Positions 18,114-25,867 are shown, counted from the stretch's first letter. The stretch: 64,000 nucleotides of DNA from Paenibacillus albus (GCF_003952225.1 NZ_CP034437.1:2848501-2912500); one strand, 5' to 3'. The notes: generated by a model not told the origin, from the letters alone. Numbers and translations: made by a program.

Positions 18114-19253
18114 TCACGCTAAGGGAGACTGGTCATCTCCGATTTCAGGTAGTGGTTGTGAATTTCTTTCGCGAATGGCTTCTTCTGTTCGTGGGACCAG
18201 AAACTCTACGCCAAACTTTGCCGCGCTCGCTTGCACTTCTTCGATGAAAGGACGGAAACTCTTATTGTATTCTTGGAACGCAAGTTCAAAATCGCCGTGG
18301 CATTTGTGGAAAGCATCAGCCAAGGCGGCTGCCCCATCTATTGCCAGCGATCCACCCATGCCAGCAGCCGGAGAGGCGCAGTATCCAGCATCACCAACCA
18401 GCGCTACCCTGCCTTTAGTCCACGATGGCATTTTCATTTGGCACAGCTTGTCAAAGTAAAAGGTTTTCGAGTTCTGCACTTCTTCCAACAATTCCGGCGT
18501 TCGCCAGCCTAGTCCAGCAACCTGATTCAAAATTATGTTCCGCTGCTGTTCTTCGTTTCGGTAGTCGTAAGGAATTTCTGTCTCCGAGTAGAAGCAGAGG
18601 ACAATATCCGTTTTATTGTTGTAGGCGTTTAGAAAGACCGCCTTGCCCGGTTCATTGTACATCTGTGTCGTATTCTCCCGGATCAACAACTTATCCACGA
18701 TCGTGATAGAGAAGTAAGTTTTAAGGAAATGCGAAAACTCCGTTTCCTCACCGAACCAATGTTTTCTGACGGCCGAATGAATGCCATCGCAGCCAAATAC
18801 CAGGTCAAACGAGCGCGTTTGACCTCCTTTGAAAACGACGTCTACAGCGTTACTTTCTTCCGTTAACGATACGATACAATCGCCGAAAATAATCTCGACA
18901 TCGTCTTTGACAGCCTCGAACATGATATTCAATAATACATTTCGCTCAATTTCGTATTCATCTTCTGCTTGCTCCTCACTTTCATTTTGAATGTAGTCCG
19001 ATCTTAAAGTGACATCATCGGAATTTTTGAATTCCATCACTTCCATGGTTATTCGGTTCGATTCGATTTGGTCGAACAGCCCCATGCGTTTCACGATGCC
19101 GATCGTATTTCCGCGAATATTTACTGGTGTGCCGCCTCTTTTGAGACCGTCTGCAATTTCTACAATCGTCACGTTATAACCCAACTTCTTCATCCAGTAG
19201 GCTGTTGAGAGACCGGCGAAGCTCGCTCCGCTAATGAGTATGTTTTTTGTCAT
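18114..19253 (-). CDS. FAD-dependent monooxygenase (aromatic-ring hydroxylase type)
   Basis: A 379-residue group A flavoprotein monooxygenase. The FAD dinucleotide fold begins at the N-terminus (ILISGASFAGLSTAYWMKKLGYNVTIVE). The DG motif is VFGCDGIHSAVR and the GD motif is ALVGDAGYCASPAAGMGGSLAIDGA. Relatives hydroxylate small aromatic or antibiotic substrates (PHBH and TetX-like proteins); the substrate here is unknown. The ATG at 19253 has AGGAGG 7 bases upstream. It stands alone on the minus strand, downstream of the CD3324-family gene but separated by a strong terminator. Confidence 0.88.
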   Translation of the reverse strand: MTKNILISGASFAGLSTAYWMKKLGYNVTIVEIADGLKRGGTPVNIRGNTIGIVKRMGLFDQIESNRITMEVMEFKNSDDVTLRSDYIQNESEEQAEDEYEIERNVLLNIMFEAVKDDVEIIFGDCIVSLTEESNAVDVVFKGGQTRSFDLVFGCDGIHSAVRKHWFGEETEFSHFLKTYFSITIVDKLLIRENTTQMYNEPGKAVFLNAYNNKTDIVLCFYSETEIPYDYRNEEQQRNIILNQVAGLGWRTPELLEEVQNSKTFYFDKLCQMKMPSWTKGRVALVGDAGYCASPAAGMGGSLAIDGAAALADAFHKCHGDFELAFQEYNKSFRPFIEEVQASAAKFGVEFLVPRTEEAIRERNSQPLPEIGDDQSPLA

Positions 19254-19339
19254 ATTCGTTCCTCCTGTGTTGGTCGTATTCGTGTTTCGTGTTCGTTGTA
19301 TAGAATAAAATAGCTTTATGAACTGAATATAAACATAAA

Positions 19340-19388
19340 AAGAGCCTTCCAGCTTAAAGCCATGCGGCTTTGGTCTGGAGGGCTCTTC
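19340..19388 (-). terminator. Terminator after the CD3324-family gene
   Basis: The long stem AGAGCCTTCCAG/CTGGAGGGCTCT encloses a second small stem (AAAGCC/GGCTTT). On the minus strand it is followed by TTTTTATGTTT. Confidence 0.8.
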
Positions 19389-19395
19389 TCTATTG

Positions 19396-19716
19396 TCATA
19401 TACGTGCCTGTGCAGCATCGTATTCGCTTTGTACCTTTATCGCACTTGCGCTTCGCGTCTTCATAATGATCTTCCGGATGCTTTCACTGGACAAATGATA
19501 TTGCCGCTCAAGCTCCTGCACGGAGCTTCCAGTCACATAGTGCTGAAAGATCTCATCATTCCGCCGCTTGATCATAATGCGGGATCCACTCTTCTCTCCC
19601 CATGCGGCACGTTCGTTGTGCGGCTTCGGGATATACAGCAGCTCCCCTTGGATGTAGCTTTGGAGCTCTTTCAGCAGATTAGGGGGAAGCACATCTTTTC
19701 CATTTTTGTAGTTCAA
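19396..19716 (-). CDS. CD3324-family (Mor-like HTH) DNA-binding protein; att-site target
   Basis: A 106-residue protein. MNYKNGKDVLPPNLLKELQ and the YIQGELLYIPKPH segment are typical of the CD3324 family. A C-terminal helix-turn-helix follows (IFQHYVTGSSVQELERQYHLSSESIRKIIMK), suggesting a small transcription regulator. The start codon is TTG at 19716 with GGAGG 6 bases upstream. Start codon and ribosome binding site lie inside a 21-bp repeat also found at 28515-28535, which I read as the attachment site of the adjacent element. The coding frame is intact, but its upstream leader is element-derived. Family assignment is from motif memory. Confidence 0.75.
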   Translation of the reverse strand: MNYKNGKDVLPPNLLKELQSYIQGELLYIPKPHNERAAWGEKSGSRIMIKRRNDEIFQHYVTGSSVQELERQYHLSSESIRKIIMKTRSASAIKVQSEYDAAQARI

Positions 19717-19727
19717 GGTATACCTCC
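19707..19727. repeat. Left attachment-site core (attL-like)
   Basis: A 21-bp segment (begins TGTAGTTCAAGGTATACC, ends CTCC) repeated in the same orientation at 28515-28535 with one mismatch. It covers the Shine-Dalgarno and start codon of the CD3324-family gene. The integrase gene lies 729 bp inside. Confidence 0.65.
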
Positions 19728-19735
19728 GTTGGAGG
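19723..19735 (-). promoter_or_regulatory. Shine-Dalgarno-sequestering hairpin of the CD3324-family gene
   Basis: In the minus-strand transcript CCUCC-AAC-GGAGG forms a 5-bp GC-rich stem (6 with a G-U pair). It pairs the ribosome binding site with an anti-Shine-Dalgarno just outside the att core. The equivalent position beside the right repeat has no CCTCC, so this occlusion comes from the element. Confidence 0.5.
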
Positions 19736-19751
19736 CTGAAATTCCTTGCTA

Positions 19752-19826
19752 TTACTGGGCCTCAGCCTCAATTTTGTTTGCTTGACCTATAACTTGACCA
19801 ATGAAAATAATTTGACCTTTGTTCAA
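19752..19826 (-). CDS. Putative 24-residue upstream ORF in the element-derived leader
   Basis: TTG at 19826 has AGGAG 10 bases upstream and encodes a peptide starting NKGQIIFIGQVIGQANK, ending EAEAQ before a TAA. A GTG at 19835 would add three residues but lies one base from the ribosome binding site. Three GGTCAA repeats in this stretch encode its Gly-Gln pairs. It ends 36 bp before the CD3324-family start, just upstream of the hairpin, so ribosome movement could alter the structure. Translation is unproven. Confidence 0.35.
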   Translation of the reverse strand: MNKGQIIFIGQVIGQANKIEAEAQ

Positions 19827-19928
19827 TTCAATCACGCTCCTTTCACTTCTTACCTTTCATGATACGAAGATTTACAGAAACTGTCTATGGAATCTTCGAT
19901 TATAACGGACTTTTCCCTTGCGTTGCGC

Positions 19929-19959
19929 AAAAAGAGCGCCCACTTAAATGGACGCCCTC
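19929..19959 (-). terminator. Probable terminator for the small membrane protein gene
   Basis: An imperfect hairpin pairs GAGGGCG and GCGCTC arms on the minus strand and is followed by TTTTTG. Mismatches make it only moderately convincing. Confidence 0.45.
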
Positions 19960-19995
19960 GGGTTTTAACGGTGTTAATGGTCGGCGGGCACTGTT

Positions 19996-20376
19996 TCAGG
20001 CGGCGCTTGTAATTTTGGAATCAGGCGAGGCATTTTTGCGCTTGCCTTCTTTGGCCGCCTCCATCATGAGAAATACGACGGCCAGAACGTTGATGATAAA
20101 GCCAGCGGCCGGAATCACCCAAACAACCGACGCGATAATGCCCATAATATGCCCGAGCTTCTTGCCGCCCGCCTTGATTGCGAATACGAGGCCGACAACG
20201 TGAACCGAGGCAAATAGCGCTGTCAAGATCGAGAACGTAACGAGAGGGCCGTTTGCTATGCTACCCGTCTCCATGCCTGCGTAGATTGCCAAGAATCCAA
20301 TCAATGAGAATAAAGAGCCAATCGTGGCATTTAGGCTGCCTGTTATCCATTTGTAGATCATGCTTGTTGTTTTCAT
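19996..20376 (-). CDS. Small four-helix membrane protein in the element
   Basis: A 126-residue protein with about four hydrophobic segments: GSLFSLIGFLAIYAGM, LVTFSILTALFASVHVVGLVFAI, IMGIIASVVWVIPAAG and IINVLAVVFLMM. It has a Lys-rich cytoplasmic tail. The layout recalls DUF4064-type proteins, but I am unsure. The ATG at 20376 has AAGGAG 8 bases upstream; a GTG at 20382 is only 2 bases away. It lies between attL and the integrase, a usual place for accessory 'moron' genes. The role is unknown. Confidence 0.65.
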   Translation of the reverse strand: MKTTSMIYKWITGSLNATIGSLFSLIGFLAIYAGMETGSIANGPLVTFSILTALFASVHVVGLVFAIKAGGKKLGHIMGIIASVVWVIPAAGFIINVLAVVFLMMEAAKEGKRKNASPDSKITSAA

Positions 20377-20455
20377 TGTCACTTCTCCTTTGTGTGTGTT
20401 TTGGCCGCCGTAGCGGCCTCGTGTTGGTTTTTAAAGAGAACATGCGTGGTTTGGT

Positions 20456-21583
20456 TTACAGATTGAGTTTATAACGCTCTTCCATCTTGTCGGCAAGCGT
20501 GCGCTGGCTGGACGGCAGAGCGTGCGCATATACACCCATGGTGATGGACGGCGAGCTATGGCCCGCCCGCTGGCTCACGACCGCGACCGCTTCGCCGGAG
20601 AGTAGGAGATCGGTTAAATGACTGTGCCGCATGGCGTGCATGACGATGAGCGGTAGTCCAGCGGCCTCGACGTCCCGCACGAACGTATTGCGGGCGCTGG
20701 CATTGTGCATGATCTTGCCGCGCTCTGTGGCGACCACCAGCCCGAGCGGGTTAGGCTTCTGCTTGAGCTTGTAGCGCTTGAGGTAACGGGCCAGCGTCTC
20801 GGACATGGTGACGGCGCGGTTCTTGCCCGTCTTCGTTTCCTCTTGGAGAAAGATCGTGTTTTCGGTGCGAGCCGTTGTCTTGCTCACGGTTATGGTCTGC
20901 TCGTCAAAGTTGACGTCGTCCCATGTCAAGCTCGTGACTTCACCAAAGCGCAGGCCCGTGAGAAGGGCGATCATATAGAGCGGGTGGAGGCGGCTGTCTT
21001 TGCTGGATTCAAGAAAGTGAAGGAATTGCTCCGCGCTCCAAATGGCTCTTGGCTTCGGCTTATAGCTCGGCTTCTTGACTTTGTCACAGGGATTGCTGGG
21101 CCGCATCTCGAAGTCAACGGCTTGCTTCATACACTTGCTGAGAAACATGCCGACGCCGCGCACGGTGCCAGCGCCTAGCGGTGCTCTGCCTTTCTCTTCG
21201 TCGCCTTCGAGCAAATCGTTGTAAAAGTTGTTTATGTCCTTCGGCGTGATCTTCTGGACTTTCATGCCGCCGATATGCTCCACAATGTACTTCAAGAATC
21301 CGCGCTGTCTGAGAAGCGTGCCTGACTTTAAGTTATGCTTGAATGTCTTCTCAAGGCATTCCGTGCAGAACTCGGCCAGCGTATCCTTGCGCACCTCTGC
21401 AACAGCTAGGCCGCGTGCAAGGTCGGTCTGGAAGGCCGCCGCATGCTTCTGTGCTTCTTTCTTAGTCGCAAAGCCTCGGCGCGTCGTGTGCTTCTGCTTG
21501 CCGTTTGCGTCGGTGCCCGTCACTAGCTTATAGAGCCACATCTTGCCTTCTTTCTTCGTGTCGTATTGCTGGAATGATGCCAT
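20456..21583 (-). CDS. int: Tyrosine-type site-specific integrase
   Basis: A 375-residue phage-type recombinase. An N-terminal arm-binding domain (MWLYKLVTGTDANGKQKHT, FATKKEAQKHA) and a core-binding SAM-like domain precede the catalytic domain. The catalytic residues are R212 (LTGLRFGE), a Lys near 251-254, H316 and R319 (HAMRHSHLT), H342 (AGHSSPSIT) and the nucleophile Y352 (VYAHAL). The ATG follows GGGGAGGA. It is nearest to the left repeat and should catalyse integration there, with the AlpA-like protein directing excision. Confidence 0.95.
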   Translation of the reverse strand: MASFQQYDTKKEGKMWLYKLVTGTDANGKQKHTTRRGFATKKEAQKHAAAFQTDLARGLAVAEVRKDTLAEFCTECLEKTFKHNLKSGTLLRQRGFLKYIVEHIGGMKVQKITPKDINNFYNDLLEGDEEKGRAPLGAGTVRGVGMFLSKCMKQAVDFEMRPSNPCDKVKKPSYKPKPRAIWSAEQFLHFLESSKDSRLHPLYMIALLTGLRFGEVTSLTWDDVNFDEQTITVSKTTARTENTIFLQEETKTGKNRAVTMSETLARYLKRYKLKQKPNPLGLVVATERGKIMHNASARNTFVRDVEAAGLPLIVMHAMRHSHLTDLLLSGEAVAVVSQRAGHSSPSITMGVYAHALPSSQRTLADKMEERYKLNL

Positions 21584-21662
21584 TACTTTGTTCCTCCCCG
21601 TTGTCTATGTAGGCTTTTCTACCGCCTTAAGGAGCGCTGTTAGGCGCTCCGCATGTTCATGG

Positions 21663-21914
21663 CTATTCTGACGTCTTACTGTATTGTGTAACTGCAATCC
21701 ATTTTTTCGATTTACTTGCCCGAATTGTAACTTCCTTACCCGTTTGGCTGGCCTGCAAGATCGCAATAGCTAACTTTACGGCGTCTTCTGCGCTTACCTT
21801 AAATCCGACTGAATCGGAATCTTCTTTTGTATTTGGGTATACCGTGAGCGCTTCGGCGTATCGGTCTTCGTTATAAAGATCGACTATTTGCGCATGATGA
21901 ATTGTCTTTCCCAT
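21663..21914 (-). CDS. Small hypothetical protein of the element
   Basis: I do not recognise this 83-residue protein. It has no membrane segment. The middle SAEDAVKLAIAILQAS is helical and is followed by a basic strand-rich end (KEVTIRASKSKKWIAVTQYS), perhaps a nucleic-acid-binding face. The ATG follows GGGGGAAG at a normal distance. It lies just upstream of int in the same orientation and could be a regulator or part of the int transcript. Confidence 0.55.
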   Translation of the reverse strand: MGKTIHHAQIVDLYNEDRYAEALTVYPNTKEDSDSVGFKVSAEDAVKLAIAILQASQTGKEVTIRASKSKKWIAVTQYSKTSE

Positions 21915-22014
21915 AATGTAACTTCCCCCTAGTTAAGTGCGGTGTGTTCTTGCTATATATCCATTGTAAGAAAGGAAATGGGGGGCTGTCATTGGTCAAA
22001 ATATGGGTCGGAAA

Positions 22015-22062
22015 TTAAAAAAGGAGCCAAGAACCCAGCAATAACACGGGATTCTGGCTCTT
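22015..22062 (-). terminator. Terminator after the TerS-like gene
   Basis: Arms GAGCCAAGAACCC (22024-22036) and GGGATTCTGGCTC (22048-22060) pair well. On the minus strand the hairpin is followed by CTTTTTTAATTT. Confidence 0.75.
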
Positions 22063-22082
22063 ATTTTGATGTTTATAGTCAA

Positions 22083-22610
22083 CTACAAAGTAGGAATTTC
22101 AAGGTGAGACTTGTCGAAAACGGGCTTGGCGTGCGAGCGTATATACAACTGTTCGAGAAGTTCGGCGCATTCGGGGTCGTCCATCAAACGTTGCTCGATT
22201 GCGGCCACTTGTTCCTCTTCGACTTGCCATTGAACCTCGGTGCTCGTAACGTTCGCGTCAACCTGTGTCCGTTTGCCCCATTTGAAAGGGTGGCGGCGTT
22301 CCAGATACCACGCGGCGGCCTGCCATTGGGTTTTCCCAGCATGCCGGATAACGCCCAACGCGTTCTGCTCGGCCTCGGCGGTTGCCCGTTCAACGGCGGC
22401 ATGGAAGGCCATGTAAAGCTCGTCCTCGCCGCGAGCGCCTGCTTTTAGCCACTTGTACACGGTATTCCGATCAACGCCGCACAAGGCCGCCGCTGGCTCG
22501 ATGTAGTGGCCCTCACGCAGAAGCTTGCACATCTTGGCTTGCACATCCACATTAAGCTCGTTCTTGTACAGCTTCGGCGGCCGTCCGCGTCGTTTTGGTT
22601 GCTCTGACAT
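22083..22610 (-). CDS. Small terminase subunit-like HTH protein
   Basis: A 175-residue protein. It begins with an AT-hook-like RRGRPPKL and an HTH (MCKLLREGHYIEPAAALCGVDRNTVYKWL). It continues with an EQNALGVIRHAGKTQWQAAAWYLERRHPFKWGK stretch typical of phage small-terminase-like proteins, then an acidic tail. TerS recognises DNA for packaging; in phage satellites a private TerS redirects the helper phage's large terminase to satellite DNA. No large terminase is present here. It could instead be another DNA-binding regulator. Confidence 0.7.
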   Translation of the reverse strand: MSEQPKRRGRPPKLYKNELNVDVQAKMCKLLREGHYIEPAAALCGVDRNTVYKWLKAGARGEDELYMAFHAAVERATAEAEQNALGVIRHAGKTQWQAAAWYLERRHPFKWGKRTQVDANVTSTEVQWQVEEEQVAAIEQRLMDDPECAELLEQLYIRSHAKPVFDKSHLEIPTL

Positions 22611-22691
22611 AGTCGATTCCTCCTTTCACAAAAAATGAATGCGCTTTTAGTATGATGCGAAACGATCGCTTGTTACTCGCATTTTCCCGTT

Positions 22692-22960
22692 GCTACTGCT
22701 CTACCGCTCTAAACGTCCAGCAGTAGCGTAGAGCGGTACGAGCCTTAGAGCCGCAAGGGTTTGAGCCTACTGCTCTACTGCAGTAGCCATATAGAGTAAA
22801 TAAGTAAAAAACGTGTTTTTTATTTATATATATATATATTTATTAAATATTATCTTTGGCTCGTACAGCAGTAGAGCAGTAGCGAAAAAGCCAGGCGTAC
22901 CAAGGCTTCGTACCGCTCTAGGTATCAAAAGAGCGGTAAACAGCAGTAGAGCAGTAGCGA
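22692..22960. other. Iteron-flanked AT-rich segment, probable replication origin
   Basis: The 375-bp gap between the TerS-like and primase-like genes has no ORF. The 20-bp unit CAGCAGTAGAGCAGTAGCGA occurs exactly at 22866-22885 and 22941-22960. Related inverted or variant copies are at 22692-22711, 22718-22738 and 22767-22786. A second motif, TACCGCTCT/AGAGCGGTA, occurs at 22702, 22730, 22911 and 22930. Between the two iteron groups is an A/T tract (22800-22855) with alternating TA, suited to duplex opening. The neighbouring DUF3987 gene makes a satellite origin likely. Confidence 0.7.
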
Positions 22961-22985
22961 GTAAAGAAAAAAAGCGCCGGAGGAA

Positions 22986-24527
22986 TCACCATCCTCTAGC
23001 GCTCGCCATTTCTTCATACACTTCGCCTGTGTCCTGCTCGATTTGTTGGTCAAAGAGCATAAATCCCTCTCGCATACGCTTTCTGTCCTTAAAGGGGATT
23101 TTCACATACATGCCCCAGCCTTCCGCGATCAGTTCGCCCAGTACGGGCATAACTTTCTTCTTCGGCACGTTCAAGGCGTCGTACAAATCTTTAATCGCCA
23201 TTGTCGTACCCTTGGCACTGCCGTTTGCACTAATGGTCTCTTGTCCTTCTGTGCCGCGATCTCGAATGTGGAGCATGGCCTTCTTCTTTACCGCGTCGTC
23301 GTCGCTGACACGCACCGCTTTATGCACAAACTCCGCATGGCTCTTGAAATATTGCACAAGATGGAGCGCCATATTCATTGTCTCCGCATCCAGCGTGTCC
23401 TCTTGAACGGCTTCACCGCTGTACAGCCGGATATAATGCAGAATAAGCGCCAGCCGTCCAGTGTAGCCGATAAGCTTGCCGTACACGCCGCGCATAAACG
23501 CGGGCACATCTGGCTCTTGCATCAAGGAAAGGAGATTACCTTCGTAGTAATTGAAAATCATAGCTGCTTCGCGATTTAGTTTAATAATCTTCGCCAGCGG
23601 CTTGCCGTTCTCGTCTTTGCCTTCAAAATTCATCTTGTACATAGATTCGAATAGGTGCGAATAGTACGACTTGGCTTCCGGCGTTACAACTGGCGTATCA
23701 TCGACTTGAACCATTTCTGCTTTTGGTTCCCTCGGATATAGGAGAAGAAAACGGTCGATTTCGCCATCTAACGGCCTGTTTTTGTAGCGTTCAGTCAACT
23801 TGTCCGGCGTAATGTTGCCGATTAGCGTTAGAAAGCACTCTTTGCGTCGAGTTCGCTTGTCCTTGCGTCCTCTTGGTTGCAGAACGCCGCTGTGCGCGGA
23901 CATGTAGAATTGAGCATCGCCGCCTTTACCGCCTTTGTATTGCCCTTGTGAATCGAATAAACTGGTTAACTCGTCGTGGACGCCTATTACGCCGCGCGGG
24001 TTCTCGATAAAAATGTCATAAAGCGCTTCGGTAGTAATGTCGCTGACTTCTAAAATCGTTTCTGTCGGCGCGACTGGCTCTTCTGCGGCCACGGGCTTCG
24101 GTTCCTTCTTCGGGTTACGCTTGTTCCATTCAAGCGCTTCCTCGCGCTCTTTCATCTGGATGCTGTACGCTTTCAGCTTATCTTGATAAACGCGCTCGTT
24201 GTACTCGTCGGTGCTCCATACTGGTTTCATCGTGAATTTCATAAGTGGCGTTTTCTTCGTCGAAGGTGGTGCCACGATACCTATGAACAAGTTCGCTTGC
24301 TCCTGCCAATCTTGACGGAGTTCAAGTTTACGGGTAGCCCCGATGCCAATGCTACAAGAAGCCAAAGCGCCTGCAAGAACGTAGTCTGGTGGACACCGTA
24401 ACGCCTTCGATACAGTTGCAACGAATTTCGCCAACTTCTTCGGCATGGCGGTGATAGGTAACGGCATTCGTTCGGCGGTATACAATATGTCGTCTTCAGT
24501 TAACTTGATTGGTGGTATACTACTCAT
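22986..24527 (-). CDS. DUF3987 family primase/helicase-like replication protein
   Basis: A 513-residue protein of the phage/plasmid DUF3987 family. A modified Walker A is at residues 83-94 (GIVAPPSTKKTP) and an acidic Walker-B-like segment is in GVIGVHDELTSLF. GNITPDKLTERYKNRPLDGEIDRFLLLYP follows and a C-terminal winged-helix region ends the protein. Such proteins act at phage or satellite origins as helicase/primase-type replicators. A long charged linker (KKEPKPVAAEEP) splits the ATPase. The start codon has only weak AGGTAA upstream. The iteron region lies directly beyond its 3' end. Confidence 0.82.
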   Translation of the reverse strand: MSSIPPIKLTEDDILYTAERMPLPITAMPKKLAKFVATVSKALRCPPDYVLAGALASCSIGIGATRKLELRQDWQEQANLFIGIVAPPSTKKTPLMKFTMKPVWSTDEYNERVYQDKLKAYSIQMKEREEALEWNKRNPKKEPKPVAAEEPVAPTETILEVSDITTEALYDIFIENPRGVIGVHDELTSLFDSQGQYKGGKGGDAQFYMSAHSGVLQPRGRKDKRTRRKECFLTLIGNITPDKLTERYKNRPLDGEIDRFLLLYPREPKAEMVQVDDTPVVTPEAKSYYSHLFESMYKMNFEGKDENGKPLAKIIKLNREAAMIFNYYEGNLLSLMQEPDVPAFMRGVYGKLIGYTGRLALILHYIRLYSGEAVQEDTLDAETMNMALHLVQYFKSHAEFVHKAVRVSDDDAVKKKAMLHIRDRGTEGQETISANGSAKGTTMAIKDLYDALNVPKKKVMPVLGELIAEGWGMYVKIPFKDRKRMREGFMLFDQQIEQDTGEVYEEMASARGW

Positions 24528-24656
24528 AAGCGGCTGTTACCTTGGGAGAGAGGTTTGGCGGCTTTTTTGTTGTGCACATAAACATTGTCCAAGATCATCC
24601 TTACTTCGAGTTATTTTGCAACGTTTGCCACCTCTCTTTTTGTCCCTCCGGGTTTC

Positions 24657-24869
24657 CTACGCTTCCTTCCGATTATCCCGAAATGTTTCGAGCCAAGCGT
24701 AATAGTCCGCTTTCGTGACGCGCCTTGCCGCGCCGATCTTATATGTCGGCAATTGGCCGGAAGTCATAAACTCGTACACGGTGCGCCGAGTCAGGTGCAA
24801 ATGCTCGGAGATCATTTCGGCTGTGAGAAAATCACAATCCTCGATATTTCGCTTCACCTTATTTCCCAT
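24657..24869 (-). CDS. AlpA/excisionase-type HTH protein
   Basis: A 70-residue DNA-binding protein of the helix-turn-helix 17/MerR-like type: LTAEMISEHLHLTRRTVYEFMTSGQLPTYKIGAARRVTKADYYAWLE. Such proteins act as excisionases or activators of integrase in satellites and prophages. GAAAGGA stands upstream of the ATG. It is the first gene of the leftward replication block, with a candidate promoter at 24946-24974. Confidence 0.82.
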   Translation of the reverse strand: MGNKVKRNIEDCDFLTAEMISEHLHLTRRTVYEFMTSGQLPTYKIGAARRVTKADYYAWLETFRDNRKEA

Positions 24870-24902
24870 AGTCTCAAATCCTTTCTCTTAAGATCATTAA
24901 CA

Positions 24903-24916
24903 GGACACAGTGTACC
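24903..24916. promoter_or_regulatory. Near-palindromic operator candidate
   Basis: GGACACAGTGTACC matches its reverse complement at 12 of 14 positions. It lies between the candidate -10 and the start of the AlpA/Xis-like gene, where a repressor could act. Confidence 0.3.
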
Positions 24917-24945
24917 CAGAAAAACAGACTCTTGTATAATGAAAC

Positions 24946-24974
24946 ATTTTATGATATAGAGACAGAAGTGATAA
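24946..24974 (-). promoter_or_regulatory. Candidate leftward promoter for xis-primase block
   Basis: On the minus strand TTATCA, a 17-bp spacer and TAAAAT. The -35 matches 4 of 6 and the -10 matches 5 of 6. Confidence 0.4.
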
Positions 24975-25017
24975 AAAATATTTTTTGAGGCATATAGAAT
25001 GATAATTAATTTTTATA

Positions 25018-25029
25018 TTGACTGTGACA
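25018..25029 (+). repeat. 12-bp repeat shared with 26123-26134
   Basis: TTGACTGTGACA occurs here and again at 26123-26134, both in intergenic regions of the element and both followed by A-rich sequence. It is a candidate binding site for an element-encoded regulator. Confidence 0.35.
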
Positions 25030-25197
25030 TAGTACAAAAAGTGTGGTGACGGCATGGATAAACCCGATATTTAACTACCCAATGAAAAGGTTGGCAAAGC
25101 AATTCAAACAGCGATACAAAAAACTGAGTTAAGTTAGAAAAAGTTCCACTAAACCGTCTTGGGTTGGTTTTTACTTGCTCGTTCTCACCAGATACAT

Positions 25198-25229
25198 GAA
25201 AAACTCCGTCCTGAGTGACAGGACGGAGT
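25198..25229 (-). terminator. Terminator after the 25237 gene
   Basis: A perfect 10-bp stem ACTCCGTCCT/AGGACGGAGT with a 7-nt loop. On the minus strand it is followed by TTTTTCATG. Confidence 0.85.
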
Positions 25230-25236
25230 GCGAAGA

Positions 25237-25791
25237 TTAATTCATTGATTGAGTTACTGATGTGTTTGTCGGTGGTTTTTCTGGTGCGTGATCGGTAACG
25301 TTTTTTACATATGCTCCTATTACAGCGCCAATTAAGACGGACAACAAAATCTTAGCGACATCCCACCAAAAGGCTTTTCGTCGGCTCCAAGCAGCCTCTT
25401 TCATAATCAGCAACTTCACTTCGATTGTAGCTATAAGGTCGTCAATTTCATCCTGTACATATTCTTCAAAATTATGTTCACCGATGTTGTACACGTTTAT
25501 TTTCTTGAGATACTCTTTAAGCTTTTCGTACTCTTTAGGTACGAAATCCAGAATCATCCCATTTACTAATTCTATTTTCTTAAATTTCATGTTCGTATCC
25601 GAGAGTTGATCTAATAACTGAGTAAGTTCTTTTTTTAGATCGGTAGTTAAGGCACTGAAACAACCTGTAACAGCAAAGGAGCTTCGTGCAACTCCACGCC
25701 CATTTAGTTCTGCAAGTGTATTTCTTGGAGCGCTTTGTGATCTACGCGAAATAGTCGAAAGTGATTTTTTTATCAATAAATGAAATTTCAT
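25237..25791 (-). CDS. Hypothetical C-terminally membrane-anchored protein of the element
   Basis: I do not recognise this 184-residue protein. A basic Ser/Arg-rich N-terminus (LIKKSLSTISRRSQS) is followed by a helical, charged middle (ELTQLLDQLSD, PKEYEKLKEYLKKI, EEYVQDEIDDLIATIEVKLLI). One membrane segment near the end (AKILLSVLIGAVIGAYV) precedes a short Pro/Thr tail. The form suggests a tail-anchored membrane protein, as in some phage-exclusion or signalling proteins; the function is not inferable. GGGGGG precedes the ATG. It has its own terminator and stands alone, like many accessory genes. Confidence 0.6.
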   Translation of the reverse strand: MKFHLLIKKSLSTISRRSQSAPRNTLAELNGRGVARSSFAVTGCFSALTTDLKKELTQLLDQLSDTNMKFKKIELVNGMILDFVPKEYEKLKEYLKKINVYNIGEHNFEEYVQDEIDDLIATIEVKLLIMKEAAWSRRKAFWWDVAKILLSVLIGAVIGAYVKNVTDHAPEKPPTNTSVTQSMN

Positions 25792-25867
25792 GGAATCCCC
25801 CCAGGAATTTCAATTCGATACTTGGTGGAGAAATCCCTTTACACGAAGAGATGCTTACGTATATAAG

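Larger units (their letters stand above)
24870..25236. other. Intergenic control region of the element (367 bp)
   Basis: No ORF is seen. It holds a candidate leftward promoter (24946-24974), a near-palindrome (24903-24916), a 12-bp repeat shared with 26123-26134 and a terminator at its right end. It is AT-rich compared with the host DNA. Confidence 0.6.

Noticed and set aside
18114-19253. Flavin monooxygenase considered as cargo of the mobile element
   Set aside because: It lies outside the left repeat, beyond the CD3324-family gene and its terminator.
22866-22960. Direct repeats considered as a CRISPR array
   Set aside because: Only two exact copies, further copies are inverted, there are no uniform spacers and no cas genes; iterons fit better.
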